Assembly: GCA_937889485.1 (NCBI GenBank)
Contig: CALAPG010000227.1
Coordinates: forward strand, 1 to 16,443
DNA from: an uncultured Moraxella sp.
GTDB taxonomy: Bacteria; Pseudomonadota; Gammaproteobacteria; Pseudomonadales; Moraxellaceae
Length of the DNA: 16,443 nucleotides
Direction: 5' to 3'
Positions within the stretch are counted from its first letter, which is position 1; every line of letters starts with the position of its first letter. The notes below the pieces were generated by a model. That model was not told the origin of the DNA and did not search any database. It worked only from the letters and a program-made list of their open reading frames with translations. The position numbers and the translations under genes were made by a program. This document shows, piece by piece, positions 1 to 8,362 of this stretch.

Positions 1-2
1 AT

Positions 3-1523
3 GGCGCCGCGCCCCAAACTGCGCCGCCATCACAGCCCAACCATGTTGGCAATGTTAGCAATGCCCTCGGTTTCAAACCACTGCCCACGCTGATTGCGGT
101 GGCAGCGACGCTGATTATTTGGTTTTTGATTCCTGTGCCACAAGGGGTAAAGCCAGAAGCTTGGCATTTGTTGGCGTTATTTGTGGGTACCATAGCCGCT
201 ATTATTGGCAAAGCCATGCCGATTGGGGCAATTTCTATCATTGCTATTAGTTTGGTGGCAATCACAGGCGTGACGAGCCCCAAGCCAGCAGATGCACTGA
301 AAGATGCGCTGTCAAGTTTTTCTAACCCATTGATTTGGTTGATTGGTGTGGCGGTCATGATTTCGTATGGCCTGACCAAAACAGGTTTGGGCGCTCGCAT
401 TGGCTACTACTTTATCTCATTATTTGGTAAAAAAACGCTAGGCATCGGCTATGCGTTGACGCTAGCAGAGCTGGTATTGGCACCGATTACCCCATCAAAC
501 ACAGCACGTGGGGGTGGGATTATTCATCCGATTATGCGTTCTATCTCGCATGCGTTGGATTCTGATCCTGAAAATAACACCCAGTCAAGAGTGGGGCGCT
601 ACCTGGCTTTGGTAAACTATAACGCCAATCCAATTACCTCAGCGATGTTTATTACCGCGACCGCACCCAACCCCTTGGTGGTCAAACTTATTGGCGAGGC
701 CACAGGCAAACAAATTGAGCTTAGCTGGACGACGTGGGCAATTGCTATGTTTGTGCCAGGTGTGGCTTGTCTGCTTGTGATGCCACTGGTCATTTATAAA
801 CTATACCCGCCAGAACTCAAAGCCACACCCAATGCCACTCAATATGCACGCGAAAATTTGACATTATTGGGCAAAGTTCATACTGATGAAAAAATCATGT
901 TGGCAGTTTTTGCCTTGTTACTTCTCTTATGGGCAAATATTCCTGCGATGATTTTGGGTGATGCGTTTATGCTAGATGCCACAACCACTGCATTTATTGG
1001 GTTGTCGGTATTGTTATTGACAGGCGTGCTAAATTGGGATGATGTGCTCAAGCAAAAATCCGCTTGGGATACCATTATTTGGTTTAGTGCGTTAATCATG
1101 ATGGCAACGTTCTTAAGTAAACTTGGGCTGATTGACTGGTTTGCCAAAAATATCCAAACAGGTATTACGCATCTGGGTGTCAGTTGGGTAGGGGCATGTG
1201 CTATTTTGACCTTGGTATATTTATATACGCATTACTTTTTTGCCAGTACTACCGCGCATATCACCGCCATGTTTGCGGCGTTTTATGGGGTAGGGATTGC
1301 CATGGGCGCGCCACCCATGCTATTTGCCCTTATCTTGGCAGCCTCGAGTAGCCTAATGATGAGCTTAACCCATTATGGCACAGGAACGGCACCTGTTATT
1401 TTTGGCTCAGGATTTACTACGCTGGGCGAATGGTGGAAAACTGGCTTTGCGATGAGTGTGGTTAATTTAGCCATTTGGTTAGGCGTGGGCTTAGTGTGGT
1501 GGAAAATCTTGGGATATTATTGA
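3..1523 (+). CDS. DASS-family dicarboxylate/anion:Na+ symporter (5' end outside window)
   Basis: This is an inner-membrane divalent anion:sodium symporter-family (SLC13/DASS) carrier, of the CitT/YbhI/2-oxoglutarate-malate translocator type. It probably moves a di- or tricarboxylate across the membrane. The protein is almost entirely hydrophobic helices. Counting from the GTG at 99, the first substrate/sodium motif Ser-Asn-Thr followed by ARGGGIIHPI lies at residues 133-147. The pseudo-symmetric second motif, Ser-Thr-Thr-Ala-His, lies at about 383-387, and the family signature THYGTGTAPVIFGSG is near the C-terminus. The reading frame stays open upstream of 99 to the left window edge with sensible codons (encoding ...VSNALGFKPLPTLIAV), and the GTG at 99 falls inside the first hydrophobic helix. 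I therefore treat 99 as internal and the gene as 5'-truncated by the window. The exact substrate cannot be read from the sequence. Confidence 0.9.
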   Translation, partial: GAAPQTAPPSQPNHVGNVSNALGFKPLPTLIAVAATLIIWFLIPVPQGVKPEAWHLLALFVGTIAAIIGKAMPIGAISIIAISLVAITGVTSPKPADALKDALSSFSNPLIWLIGVAVMISYGLTKTGLGARIGYYFISLFGKKTLGIGYALTLAELVLAPITPSNTARGGGIIHPIMRSISHALDSDPENNTQSRVGRYLALVNYNANPITSAMFITATAPNPLVVKLIGEATGKQIELSWTTWAIAMFVPGVACLLVMPLVIYKLYPPELKATPNATQYARENLTLLGKVHTDEKIMLAVFALLLLLWANIPAMILGDAFMLDATTTAFIGLSVLLLTGVLNWDDVLKQKSAWDTIIWFSALIMMATFLSKLGLIDWFAKNIQTGITHLGVSWVGACAILTLVYLYTHYFFASTTAHITAMFAAFYGVGIAMGAPPMLFALILAASSSLMMSLTHYGTGTAPVIFGSGFTTLGEWWKTGFAMSVVNLAIWLGVGLVWWKILGYY

Positions 1524-1538
1524 TTTTTAACTAGGCTT

Positions 1539-1567
1539 AAAAAAACCGTCATTGTTGGCGGTTTTCT
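1539..1567. terminator. Bidirectional intrinsic terminator between transporter and aroE
   Basis: A 7-bp stem (AAAACCG at 1542-1548 with CGGTTTT at 1559-1565) encloses a 10-nt loop. It has A/T runs on both flanks, so it can end transcription of the rightward transporter and of the leftward aroE, whose stop codon is at 1621. Confidence 0.7.
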
Positions 1568-1620
1568 TATTGGATTTTGATCATGGGTCATAACATAGCC
1601 AAAACAATTTGTGATCCTTA

Positions 1621-2439
1621 TCAAAATGTAAAATCCGTCAAATCCACCTTGTGCCCTGTCCACAATTCAAAACTTAACGCGCCTTGATTGATGAGCATCC
1701 CCAAACCATCCGATGTTTTGGCATTTTTAGTGTTAAAAAAATCCAAAAAAGCCGAAGGCTTGCCATACATCATGTCATAAGCAAAACCCGCGGTTAACGC
1801 TTCGCTAAATGGCAACTTCTCACCACTAAGCCCAATCGATGTGGCATTGATGATGACATCAAACTGGTTGGGAATATCGGTCAAACTTGAAAACGTCAAC
1901 TTATCGGTATCAAACAACTGGGTTAGGCTTTTAGCTTTGGATACCGTGCGATTGGCGATATGTAAGGAAGCAACGCCAGCCTCTAGCAGCGGCAATATCG
2001 CGCCACGGGTTGCGCCACCTGCCCCCACAATAGCCACTGCCGCGCCTTGCAGCACAGCGCCTTGTGACTGCAAATCTGCCACCAAGCCACGCCCATCGGT
2101 GTTGTCACCGTAGAGCTTGCCGTCTTTGATAGCAAGGGTATTGACCGCACCTGCCAGTTGGGCAAATTTAGACAATTCACCACGGCTTTGGCAAAGCGCA
2201 AACGCCATTTCTTTAAAAGGTACCGTAACATTGGCGCCCGTACCTCCGCCTGCAAAAAATGCGTCTACCACCGCGGTAAAACTGTCGACATCATTGGGGC
2301 ATAATTGACGTTGATAGGACAGTTCAATGCCTGTTTGCTTGGCAAACGCTTGGTGCAGCTCGGGTGACTTACTATGGGCAATGGGATTGCCGATAACGAT
2401 ACAATGATACGGTGCGTCTAGCCTTGGAGTCAATGACAT
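1621..2439 (-). CDS. aroE: Shikimate dehydrogenase (NADP+)
   Basis: This enzyme reduces 3-dehydroshikimate to shikimate with NADPH in the cytoplasmic chorismate pathway. From the ATG at 2439 the protein has 272 residues, as I recall for E. coli AroE. In order it shows [10 protein letters not shown] (shikimate-binding serines, about 18-26), NVTVPFK with the catalytic Lys at 76, GAVNT, GDNTDG with the catalytic Asp at 115, a dinucleotide-binding GAGGATRGA loop (139-147), NRT (163-165), NATSIGL and a C-terminal [10 protein letters not shown]. An in-frame ATG at 2472 would add 11 residues, but it has no good ribosome-binding site. The ATG at 2439 is preceded by AGG at 7-nt spacing, so I prefer it. 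It converges on the transporter and is divergent from the lipoprotein-pabC run. Identity is very secure; only the start is open. Confidence 0.96.
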   Translation of the reverse strand: MSLTPRLDAPYHCIVIGNPIAHSKSPELHQAFAKQTGIELSYQRQLCPNDVDSFTAVVDAFFAGGGTGANVTVPFKEMAFALCQSRGELSKFAQLAGAVNTLAIKDGKLYGDNTDGRGLVADLQSQGAVLQGAAVAIVGAGGATRGAILPLLEAGVASLHIANRTVSKAKSLTQLFDTDKLTFSSLTDIPNQFDVIINATSIGLSGEKLPFSEALTAGFAYDMMYGKPSAFLDFFNTKNAKTSDGLGMLINQGALSFELWTGHKVDLTDFTF

Positions 2440-2513
2440 GCTATAACCTATATTATTTGGATAAATATTCATTACTTTACAATAGTTTTGCCACCCACTT
2501 CAATGGCGGTGAC

Positions 2514-2544
2514 ACACTTTAACCAAGCAGCTGTTGTAAAGTGT
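2514..2544. promoter_or_regulatory. Inverted repeat between aroE and lipoprotein gene
   Basis: ACACTTTA (2514-2521) is repeated in inverted orientation as TAAAGTGT (2537-2544), with 15 nt between, and a central CAGCTG palindrome at 2528-2533. It lies in the divergent intergenic space, so it could be an operator or a transcript hairpin. The function is unknown. Confidence 0.35.
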
Positions 2545-2618
2545 TAAAATAGCAAAAGGGTTATCAAATAGTGCTCAATAATAGACACAAAACCACACTG
2601 TTAACCTGCCAAGCGCCT

Positions 2619-2627
2619 TGCTACAAT
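2619..2627 (+). promoter_or_regulatory. Candidate extended -10 promoter for lipoprotein-pabC-mltG-tmk run
   Basis: TGCTACAAT matches an extended -10 element (TG-N-TACAAT) and has no convincing -35. Transcription would begin near 2634. That would exclude a TTG start at 2618 and fit the ATG at 2660 for the downstream lipoprotein. Confidence 0.35.
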
Positions 2628-2659
2628 ATCTGCAGCCATTTTTTGTCCTCAAATTTGTT

Positions 2660-3361
2660 ATGGTGAACAACGTTTTGTTAACCTCGTCCTTATCACGCTT
2701 ATCTATTAACGCCGATACAGCGCGTGGTCACTACCAGTGTCTAGGTATGGGTATGGTGTGCCTGTTAGTATTGGCAGGCTGCCAAAAACTAGAGGAATTT
2801 TCTTCCCAAAAAAACAGGGCAATTAGCACCGATGAGCGTGCGGCATCGGTGGATAACCCTGCCCATCAGCATACTAGCAACGGCCGTCCCGTGGTCTATC
2901 CAATTGATACATGGCGTCAACAAAGCGTTGCCAAACCGATCAGTCTATGGGACAGCAACACCCTCAGCGCGCAGCTAGGAGAGCCGTCATCCGTGGACGC
3001 TCGCCAGTTGGACTACGATAGTAACCTTGCCACCAAATACAGTTTTGCTAAGACGGGTGCGCCGTATTTTGATGTTTTGGACTCAACCAAGTACATGGAA
3101 ATACAATGGTATTTTGCAGGCAGTCATGACAGTGATGCCATCAAGCAAATGAGTGTGCAACACGCCAAAAATGCTTTTGAACTGGCGCAGCAGTGGTTGG
3201 GTGAAGAAGGTGCTACTGTGGTCGCTGCTATGCTAAATGGGCAAACGCTACAGAATAAAACTTACCAAGGCACCCTAATTGCCCTTGCCCGCTGCCAAAA
3301 CTACCATTGTGACTTGGTTATCAAAAAACCCAAGCGCCCCACCAAAAAAGTGAGCAGCTAA
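2660..3361 (+). CDS. Putative lipoprotein of unknown function
   Basis: I do not recognise this family. A hydrophobic stretch ends in a lipobox, LAGC (Met-Val-Cys-Leu-Leu-Val-Leu-Ala-Gly-Cys). A type II signal peptide is therefore likely, with the lipidated Cys at residue 41 from the ATG at 2660. The mature part is about 190 residues, polar, with a Ser/Asn-rich linker and then a globular-looking region (about residues 85-220) containing two Cys near the end (RCQNYHCDL). It finishes in a basic, lysine-rich tail. The start is uncertain. The frame is open back to a TTG at 2618, which lacks support, and ATGs at 2747 and 2753 would leave too short a signal peptide. It ends 5 nt before pabC, so cotranscription is likely, but that does not establish a link to folate or cell-wall synthesis. 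Confidence 0.7.
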   Translation: MVNNVLLTSSLSRLSINADTARGHYQCLGMGMVCLLVLAGCQKLEEFSSQKNRAISTDERAASVDNPAHQHTSNGRPVVYPIDTWRQQSVAKPISLWDSNTLSAQLGEPSSVDARQLDYDSNLATKYSFAKTGAPYFDVLDSTKYMEIQWYFAGSHDSDAIKQMSVQHAKNAFELAQQWLGEEGATVVAAMLNGQTLQNKTYQGTLIALARCQNYHCDLVIKKPKRPTKKVSS

Positions 3362-3366
3362 CCGCC

Positions 3367-4260
3367 ATGTGGTACCATCTTGAAGACTCACCAAACCCAG
3401 TCCCCTGTGCCGCCATCGGCATAGATGCGCGCGTGATTGCTTATGGTGACGGATTTTTTACCACCATGGCAGTCGTTGATGGGCAAATTAATTGGCTAGC
3501 GTATCACTTAGACCGCATCATGCAAAGCCTCCAGGCGCTGCAGCTTGCCCCTAAAGTAGGCGCACCTTGTGCAGACTTGTGCCAGAGCCGTGCTATCATA
3601 AAAACACACCTCAAAAGCTACGCCAAGCAGCTAGGGCAAGGGATAATAAAACTCATCATCTGCCGCCAAAACCAGCCCATAGCGGGGTATGGCTTTATCA
3701 ATCAAGCGGCACACAGTTGGGTCAAACTCATGCCTACGCCCCAACCACTTGCAAGCGCTGCCAACCAAATCCAGCAACAGCCTGCCGCCACCGCCGTGTG
3801 CCTGACCCAACAAATAGCCTGTTTACCACCACCGCTTAGCGGATTAAAACTACTCAATGCCCAAGATAAAGTATTAGCCAGCCGTGAATTGTGGCAACGC
3901 CAAACAAGTGAAGCCACCTTAATTGAAGGTTTGGTACAAGACATCAGCGGCAACTGGGTGGAAGGGACGTTTTGTAACTTTTTTTATCAGCTAAATGGTA
4001 ATAAAACGTGGTACACACCGCCTATCACCCAATCTGGGGTCAAAGGGGTGATGCGGCAAGTTATCTTAGACAGCTTTGCTTGTGCCCAGCAGCCTTGTCA
4101 GCAGCGCGTCTTGGCAACCCATGACATGTCACAAATGAGCGGCTTATTTTTTTGTAATGCGGTGCGTGGCATTATCCCCATTACCACGCTAATTGACCCT
4201 AAAAATCAATCACATACGCTGCATATTCCCAATATTTGTCAGCTAAAAACCCCAAACTAG
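3367..4260 (+). CDS. pabC: Aminodeoxychorismate lyase (class IV PLP enzyme)
   Basis: This enzyme converts 4-amino-4-deoxychorismate to p-aminobenzoate and pyruvate for folate synthesis. It is a fold-type IV PLP enzyme. Visible features are the N-terminal YGDGFFTTMAV segment (26-36), HLDRIMQSLQAL (47-58), the probable PLP Schiff-base lysine at 161 in SGLKLLNAQDKVLASRE, and the glutamate segment VEGTFCNFFY (198-207). These are followed by TPPITQSGVKGVMRQ (217-231), which matches the family's C-terminal cofactor-binding region. The length, 297, is somewhat above the roughly 270 usual for PabC because of a Gln/Ala-rich insertion around 125-150. Position directly upstream of mltG and tmk is the classic gammaproteobacterial order. 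This favours PabC over branched-chain or D-amino-acid aminotransferases of the same fold. Confidence 0.9.
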   Translation: MWYHLEDSPNPVPCAAIGIDARVIAYGDGFFTTMAVVDGQINWLAYHLDRIMQSLQALQLAPKVGAPCADLCQSRAIIKTHLKSYAKQLGQGIIKLIICRQNQPIAGYGFINQAAHSWVKLMPTPQPLASAANQIQQQPAATAVCLTQQIACLPPPLSGLKLLNAQDKVLASRELWQRQTSEATLIEGLVQDISGNWVEGTFCNFFYQLNGNKTWYTPPITQSGVKGVMRQVILDSFACAQQPCQQRVLATHDMSQMSGLFFCNAVRGIIPITTLIDPKNQSHTLHIPNICQLKTPN

Positions 4261-4342
4261 CCATCCTATTCACCAAAAAAAATTGCTATTTTTGCCATTA
4301 CTTGATAAATTCGCGCTAATTGCACTGATAAAAGAATCTTGT

Positions 4343-5539
4343 ATGAATGAGCCATCTAATAATAAGCCTAATGACAGTAACAATGCAGCGGATAATCAGC
4401 CGCTAAACCCGCTTGATGACGGCAAAAATGCGGATGGTAATGACACAGGACTACTTAACCGTTCAACCCGAGAATTTAGCGATACTATCACAGGTCGAAA
4501 CCAACAAACCAAAATTCGCATTCTAGCCGTCTTGGGTTTTAGCGCATTGGTACTTGGGTGGCTGCTATTTTCCTTTTATAACACATTGTATAGCACCATT
4601 GACCAGCCAAAAAAAATGGTGACAATTAACAAAGGACAAACCTACTATGGGCTAGTGGATGAGTGGGATAAAAACACCAAACTCTTTGTCGCGCCGCTTG
4701 CCAAGCTTTATATCAAACTTACTGTGGATAAGCCACTACATTCGGGTGTGTATCAGCTACCTGAAAATCCCAGCTTTGCCAAAATGCTAGAAGTCATTGC
4801 ACAAGGCGAAAAAGTAGCGTTTGTACGCGTGCAAATTATTGAAGGCAAAACCGCCAACAATTTGTACCAAACCTTATTGGCAAATAAGGGCATCAAAAAC
4901 GAAGTCATCACAGGTGATAAAGTGGACATTGCCAAACTGGGGTTGAACATTCCTGAAGCCTATCATCCCAATGACAACCTTGAAGGTTGGTTTTCACCAG
5001 ACACCTATTACTTTAATGAAGGCAGCAGCGATAAAAAGGTACTAACAGATTTATTTAATCGCCAATACGATGCGTTGATGGAAAACTGGGACAACCGCCA
5101 AACTGACTTGCCCTACAAAACCCCCTATGAGGCGCTCATCATGGCGTCCATCATTGAAAAAGAAACCAGTGTGGCAAGTGAACGAGAGGAGGTGGCAGGG
5201 GTATTTGTCAATCGATTAAAGAAAAATATGCGCCTACAAACCGACCCAACCGTGATTTATGGTATGGGCAAGCGTTATAACGGCAACATCCGCAAATCTG
5301 ACTTGGAAGAAAAAACCCCCTACAACACCTACCAAATTGACGGGCTACCGCCCACACCCATCGCCTTGCCCAGTGTCGCCTCTATCAAAGCGGCACTGCA
5401 TCCCAACCAAACTGACTCGCTATACTTTGTGGCAACAGGCAATGGCGGTCATAAGTTTACCAGCAACCTTGAAGACCATAACCAAGCGGTTCAAGATTAC
5501 TTGCGCGTCATGCGTGAAAAAAAGGCACAAGGTAATTAA
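4343..5539 (+). CDS. mltG: Endolytic murein transglycosylase MltG (YceG-like)
   Basis: This inner-membrane lytic transglycosylase cleaves nascent glycan strands and is thought to set their length. From the ATG at 4343 it has 398 residues. A polar, Asn/Asp-rich cytoplasmic N-terminus (1-57) is followed by one transmembrane helix (about 60-80), a LysM-like periplasmic part, and the YceG catalytic domain. The catalytic-glutamate motif ASIIEKET (268-275) is present, as are SEREEVAGVFVNRL, the signature LQTDPTVIYG (298-307), NTY...GLPPTPI (328-340) and NLEDHNQAV near the end. The frame is open back to a TTG at 4283. The family's cytoplasmic tail and the AAAGAA upstream of 4343 support the ATG instead. 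It sits between pabC and tmk, ending 2 nt before tmk. Confidence 0.95.
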   Translation: MNEPSNNKPNDSNNAADNQPLNPLDDGKNADGNDTGLLNRSTREFSDTITGRNQQTKIRILAVLGFSALVLGWLLFSFYNTLYSTIDQPKKMVTINKGQTYYGLVDEWDKNTKLFVAPLAKLYIKLTVDKPLHSGVYQLPENPSFAKMLEVIAQGEKVAFVRVQIIEGKTANNLYQTLLANKGIKNEVITGDKVDIAKLGLNIPEAYHPNDNLEGWFSPDTYYFNEGSSDKKVLTDLFNRQYDALMENWDNRQTDLPYKTPYEALIMASIIEKETSVASEREEVAGVFVNRLKKNMRLQTDPTVIYGMGKRYNGNIRKSDLEEKTPYNTYQIDGLPPTPIALPSVASIKAALHPNQTDSLYFVATGNGGHKFTSNLEDHNQAVQDYLRVMREKKAQGN

Positions 5540-5541
5540 TC

Positions 5542-6159
5542 GTGGCACAGTTTATTAGTTTTGAAGGCACAGAAGGGGTAGGTAAATCTACCTTAATCGC
5601 TAATGTTGCCGCATATTTGACCCAGCAAGGTATTGATTTTATACAAACCCGTGAGCCAGGAGGCAGCGCTTTTGCTGAGCAGCTGCGCGCCTTGCTTTTA
5701 GACCCTGCCACCCACATGGCAGAAGACAGCGAATTATTATTGATGTTTGCGGCGCGTGCTGACCATTTAGCTCAAGTGATTTTGCCCGCACTTGCGCAGG
5801 GTCAATGGGTATTGTGTGACCGCTTTACCGATTCAACCATGGCCTATCAAGGCTTTGGGCGAAAACTGGGTGATCGGGCGTATTTGGCAAAAATTACATT
5901 ACTCATTGAGCAATTTGTACCCAAACTACCTGATATGACAGTGTGGCTGGATTTGCCTGTGGTTGAAGGAATGGCACGCGCCAAAAATCGCGGCAAGCTT
6001 GACCGCTTTGAGCAAGAGCACATCGCATTTTTTGCGCGGGTACATCAAGGATTTGCCCATCAAGCACAGCGCGAGCCAGAGCGCGTCAAACGCATTGATG
6101 CGAGCGGTACAGCTGATGAAGTACTGCAAAAAGTGTTGATAGAAATGGGCTTTAGTTGA
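5542..6159 (+). CDS. tmk: Thymidylate kinase
   Basis: This enzyme phosphorylates dTMP to dTDP with ATP for DNA synthesis. At 205 residues it has the usual length. It carries the P-loop FEGTEGVGKST (7-17), REPGGS (37-42), the DRF motif with following TDSTMAYQG (93-104) and an arginine-rich LID segment RAKNRGKLDRFE (146-157), as in the E. coli-type enzyme. It begins with GTG, with AAGG at 9-nt spacing supplied by the end of mltG, from which it is separated by only 2 nt. Translational coupling is likely. In many relatives tmk is followed by holB; here the unit ends in a repeat cluster and terminator instead. Confidence 0.96.
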   Translation: MAQFISFEGTEGVGKSTLIANVAAYLTQQGIDFIQTREPGGSAFAEQLRALLLDPATHMAEDSELLLMFAARADHLAQVILPALAQGQWVLCDRFTDSTMAYQGFGRKLGDRAYLAKITLLIEQFVPKLPDMTVWLDLPVVEGMARAKNRGKLDRFEQEHIAFFARVHQGFAHQAQREPERVKRIDASGTADEVLQKVLIEMGFS

Positions 6160-6192
6160 GAAAAATTGGCTTTAGAAGCTAATGTTAGAAAA

Positions 6193-6292
6193 TAACAGTA
6201 AAAACTAACAGTAAAAACGAACGTGGGCAAGTAGCATAGGCTACGCCGTTGATACCCACAATAAAAACAAGCGACCACAATAAAAACGAGCG
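6193..6292. repeat. Cluster of short direct repeats around an imperfect hairpin
   Basis: TAACAGTAAAAAC occurs twice in exact tandem (6193-6205, 6206-6218). Downstream, CCACAATAAAAAC plus (A/G)AGCG occurs twice with a 19-nt period (6256-6273, 6275-6292). All four copies share the core TAAAAAC. Between the two pairs lies a segment bounded by GTGGG (6223-6227) and CCCAC (6255-6259) that contains an inner hairpin, GTAGC-ATAG-GCTAC (6231-6244). No ORF is supported in 6160-6352. The layout resembles a small interspersed palindromic element or slippage-derived repeats; its identity is unknown. Confidence 0.6.
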
Positions 6293-6302
6293 TCCATAAC
6301 AT

Positions 6303-6329
6303 AAAAAGGTGCATTCAATGCACCTTTTT
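6303..6329. terminator. Bidirectional intrinsic terminator between tmk and nadB
   Basis: AAAAAGGTGCAT (6303-6314) and ATGCACCTTTTT (6318-6329) form a perfect 12-bp stem with a 3-nt loop. The A-run and T-run serve both directions, ending tmk (rightward) and nadB (leftward). Confidence 0.92.
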
Positions 6330-6352
6330 AATCCTATTAAATCAAAGCACAA

Positions 6353-8065
6353 TTACGGCATCGAAGGCGTTAAAATAACGTCTGCTGCCACGGGCAAAGC
6401 TTGCGGAAAATCTTGGTTATAGTGCAGACCACGCGACTCATGACGGCGCAGCGCACAGCGCACAATTAGCTCGGACACCAGCAGCAGGTTGCGCAGCTCG
6501 ATCAAGTTTTTGCTCACCACAAAATGGGCGTAATAGTCATTCACTTCTTGTTTTAACAATAAAATACGGCTTAATGCACGGTGTAGGCGTTTGTCAGAGC
6601 GCACAATACCCACGTAATGCCACATATTTTGGCGCAGCTCATCCCAGTTTTGTAATACAATCACTTCCTCGTCGGGGTCACTAACTTCTTGACTGTCCCA
6701 ATCAGGTAACACTGGCAGCGGCGGCACACGTTGCTGCTCAAATGCCGAGGCAATATGGCGCGCCGCGCTCATGCCATATACAAAACACTCAAGCAGTGAA
6801 TTACTTGCCATGCGGTTAGCACCGTGTAGCCCTGTAAATGACGTTTCGCCCATGGCGTACATATTTAATACATCGGTCTGTGCATATTGGTTGACCATCA
6901 CACCACCACACGTGTAATGCGCGGCAGGCACGACAGGGATTTTATCTTTTGTCATATCAATGCCAAGCTCAAGCAGGCGCTCATATAGCATCGGAAAATG
7001 CCCTTTGACAAACTCAGGATCTTTGTGGGTGATATCAAGCCACACATGGCGAATGCCCAAACGCTTCATCTCAAAGTCAATCGTACGCGCCACAATATCT
7101 CTAGGTGCCAGCTCACCGCGCTCATCAAAGCGTAGCATAAAGCGCTCACCATCAGGGTGTTCTTTGGTGGGTGGCAAGCGCAGATACGCGCCTTCACCGC
7201 GCATGGCTTCGGTAATCAAAAAAGAGCGCGCTTCAGGGTGATATAGGCAAGTGGGATGAAACTGATTAAACTCAAGATTGGCAACGCGGCAGCCTGCTCG
7301 CCACGCCATTGCAATGCCATCGCCCGTGGCAATATCAGGGTTTGAGGTGTACAAATAAGCCTTTGATGCCCCGCCACACGCCAATGCAATAAACGGTGCA
7401 CTAAAAGTCACTACCTCATTATTGGTCAAATCAAGCGCATAAAGTCCCACAGCGCGGTTGGGCTCGGTTATGGCAGTTCCACTGCGCTTGGCAAGTTTAT
7501 TGGTGGTAATCACATCAATGGCTGCCATGTATTCAAACAAAGTCACATTGGGGCATTGTTTGATACGCTGCACCAAGGTGGTAGAAATTGCCACGCCTGT
7601 AGCATCAGCGGCATGGATAATGCGGCGTTTGGTATGTCCACCCTCGCGCGTTAGATGCAGGGTCTCATTTTCATCTAAGGTAAACTTGACACCTTGTTTG
7701 AGCAAAAATTCTACCGCCTCACGGCTATGCTCAACGGTAAATCTCACCGCATCTTCGTGGCAAAGACCTGCCCCTGCAATTAACGTATCTGCCACATGCT
7801 CATCAACCGAATCATCATCTGATAAAACCGCTGCCACCCCGCCTTGGGCATAAAAAGTGCTAGCCTCGGTTAATTTATCCTTTGCCAAGACCGCAATGGA
7901 TAAATGCGCGGGCAGTGAAAGTGCCAAAGACAAGCCTGCACCGCCACTGCCAACAATTACCACATCAAATTGGTGACGTTTGGTAGCAAGGCTTTTAGGC
8001 GCAAAAAATGGGGTAGAGGGGGTATCAGTTGAAACAGAAGTTGACGGTGTAACGCTGGCTGTCAT
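6353..8065 (-). CDS. nadB: L-aspartate oxidase
   Basis: This FAD-dependent enzyme oxidises L-aspartate to iminoaspartate, the first step of de novo NAD synthesis, feeding quinolinate synthase NadA. Its 570 residues include an N-terminal extension of about 30 Ser/Thr/Pro-rich residues before the FAD-binding VVIVGSGGAG (35-44). TFYAQGG (70-76), the fumarate-reductase-superfamily EFNQFHPT (265-272), PRDIVAR with the probable catalytic Arg (321-327), and HGANRMASNSLLE (414-426) follow. The C-terminal helical domain carries RRHESRGLHYNQDFP (540-554). The last motifs and the 540-570 length separate it from succinate dehydrogenase SdhA. The ATG has AGGA about 11 nt upstream. No other nad gene is adjacent. 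It diverges from the metallophosphoesterase gene across a 297-bp gap. Confidence 0.95.
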   Translation of the reverse strand: MTASVTPSTSVSTDTPSTPFFAPKSLATKRHQFDVVIVGSGGAGLSLALSLPAHLSIAVLAKDKLTEASTFYAQGGVAAVLSDDDSVDEHVADTLIAGAGLCHEDAVRFTVEHSREAVEFLLKQGVKFTLDENETLHLTREGGHTKRRIIHAADATGVAISTTLVQRIKQCPNVTLFEYMAAIDVITTNKLAKRSGTAITEPNRAVGLYALDLTNNEVVTFSAPFIALACGGASKAYLYTSNPDIATGDGIAMAWRAGCRVANLEFNQFHPTCLYHPEARSFLITEAMRGEGAYLRLPPTKEHPDGERFMLRFDERGELAPRDIVARTIDFEMKRLGIRHVWLDITHKDPEFVKGHFPMLYERLLELGIDMTKDKIPVVPAAHYTCGGVMVNQYAQTDVLNMYAMGETSFTGLHGANRMASNSLLECFVYGMSAARHIASAFEQQRVPPLPVLPDWDSQEVSDPDEEVIVLQNWDELRQNMWHYVGIVRSDKRLHRALSRILLLKQEVNDYYAHFVVSKNLIELRNLLLVSELIVRCALRRHESRGLHYNQDFPQALPVAADVILTPSMP

Positions 8066-8100
8066 GGTGGCGTACGTCCTTGAGATATGATGTCGGTAAG

Positions 8101-8106
8101 ATTATA
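8101..8106 (-). promoter_or_regulatory. nadB: Candidate -10 box for nadB
   Basis: On the minus strand the hexamer reads TATAAT, 35 nt upstream of the nadB ATG. I find no good -35 at the expected distance, so this is a partial match only. Confidence 0.4.
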
Positions 8107-8260
8107 AAAAGTTCATTGCAATCAGCGGATAAAATGCAAAACGCGCACGCGCGGCTTGGCGCTGCACTGACGCTAATAGGCTAATATGATACCAGTTTTG
8201 ATAAAAAAAAGTGCAATTTTCCCTATTGAGCGCTATTTTGTACTATTATAACAAATTAAA

Positions 8261-8289
8261 TTGTCACAGCAGACGTAGCCATTTATAAT
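8261..8289 (+). promoter_or_regulatory. Sigma70-type promoter for the metallophosphoesterase gene
   Basis: TTGTCA (8261-8266) and a perfect TATAAT (8284-8289) are separated by exactly 17 nt. Transcription would start near 8296, giving a leader of about 67 nt before the ATG at 8363. The rest of the 8066-8362 gap is AT-rich and holds no gene I can support. Confidence 0.7.
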
Positions 8290-8362
8290 GTGCCATTTTT
8301 ATATCGCGCGTTTTAACACGCTGTTTTGGTAATTACTCACTCAATGTAGGTTACGGTTTGGC

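Noticed and set aside
1..93. Short ORF beginning with the ATG at position 1
   Set aside because: It is out of frame with the transporter, whose own frame is open through this region, and it ends at a TGA after about 30 codons.
7458..7853. Plus-strand 131-residue ORF inside nadB
   Set aside because: It is antisense to the well-conserved L-aspartate oxidase reading frame, with no recognisable domain or start signal.
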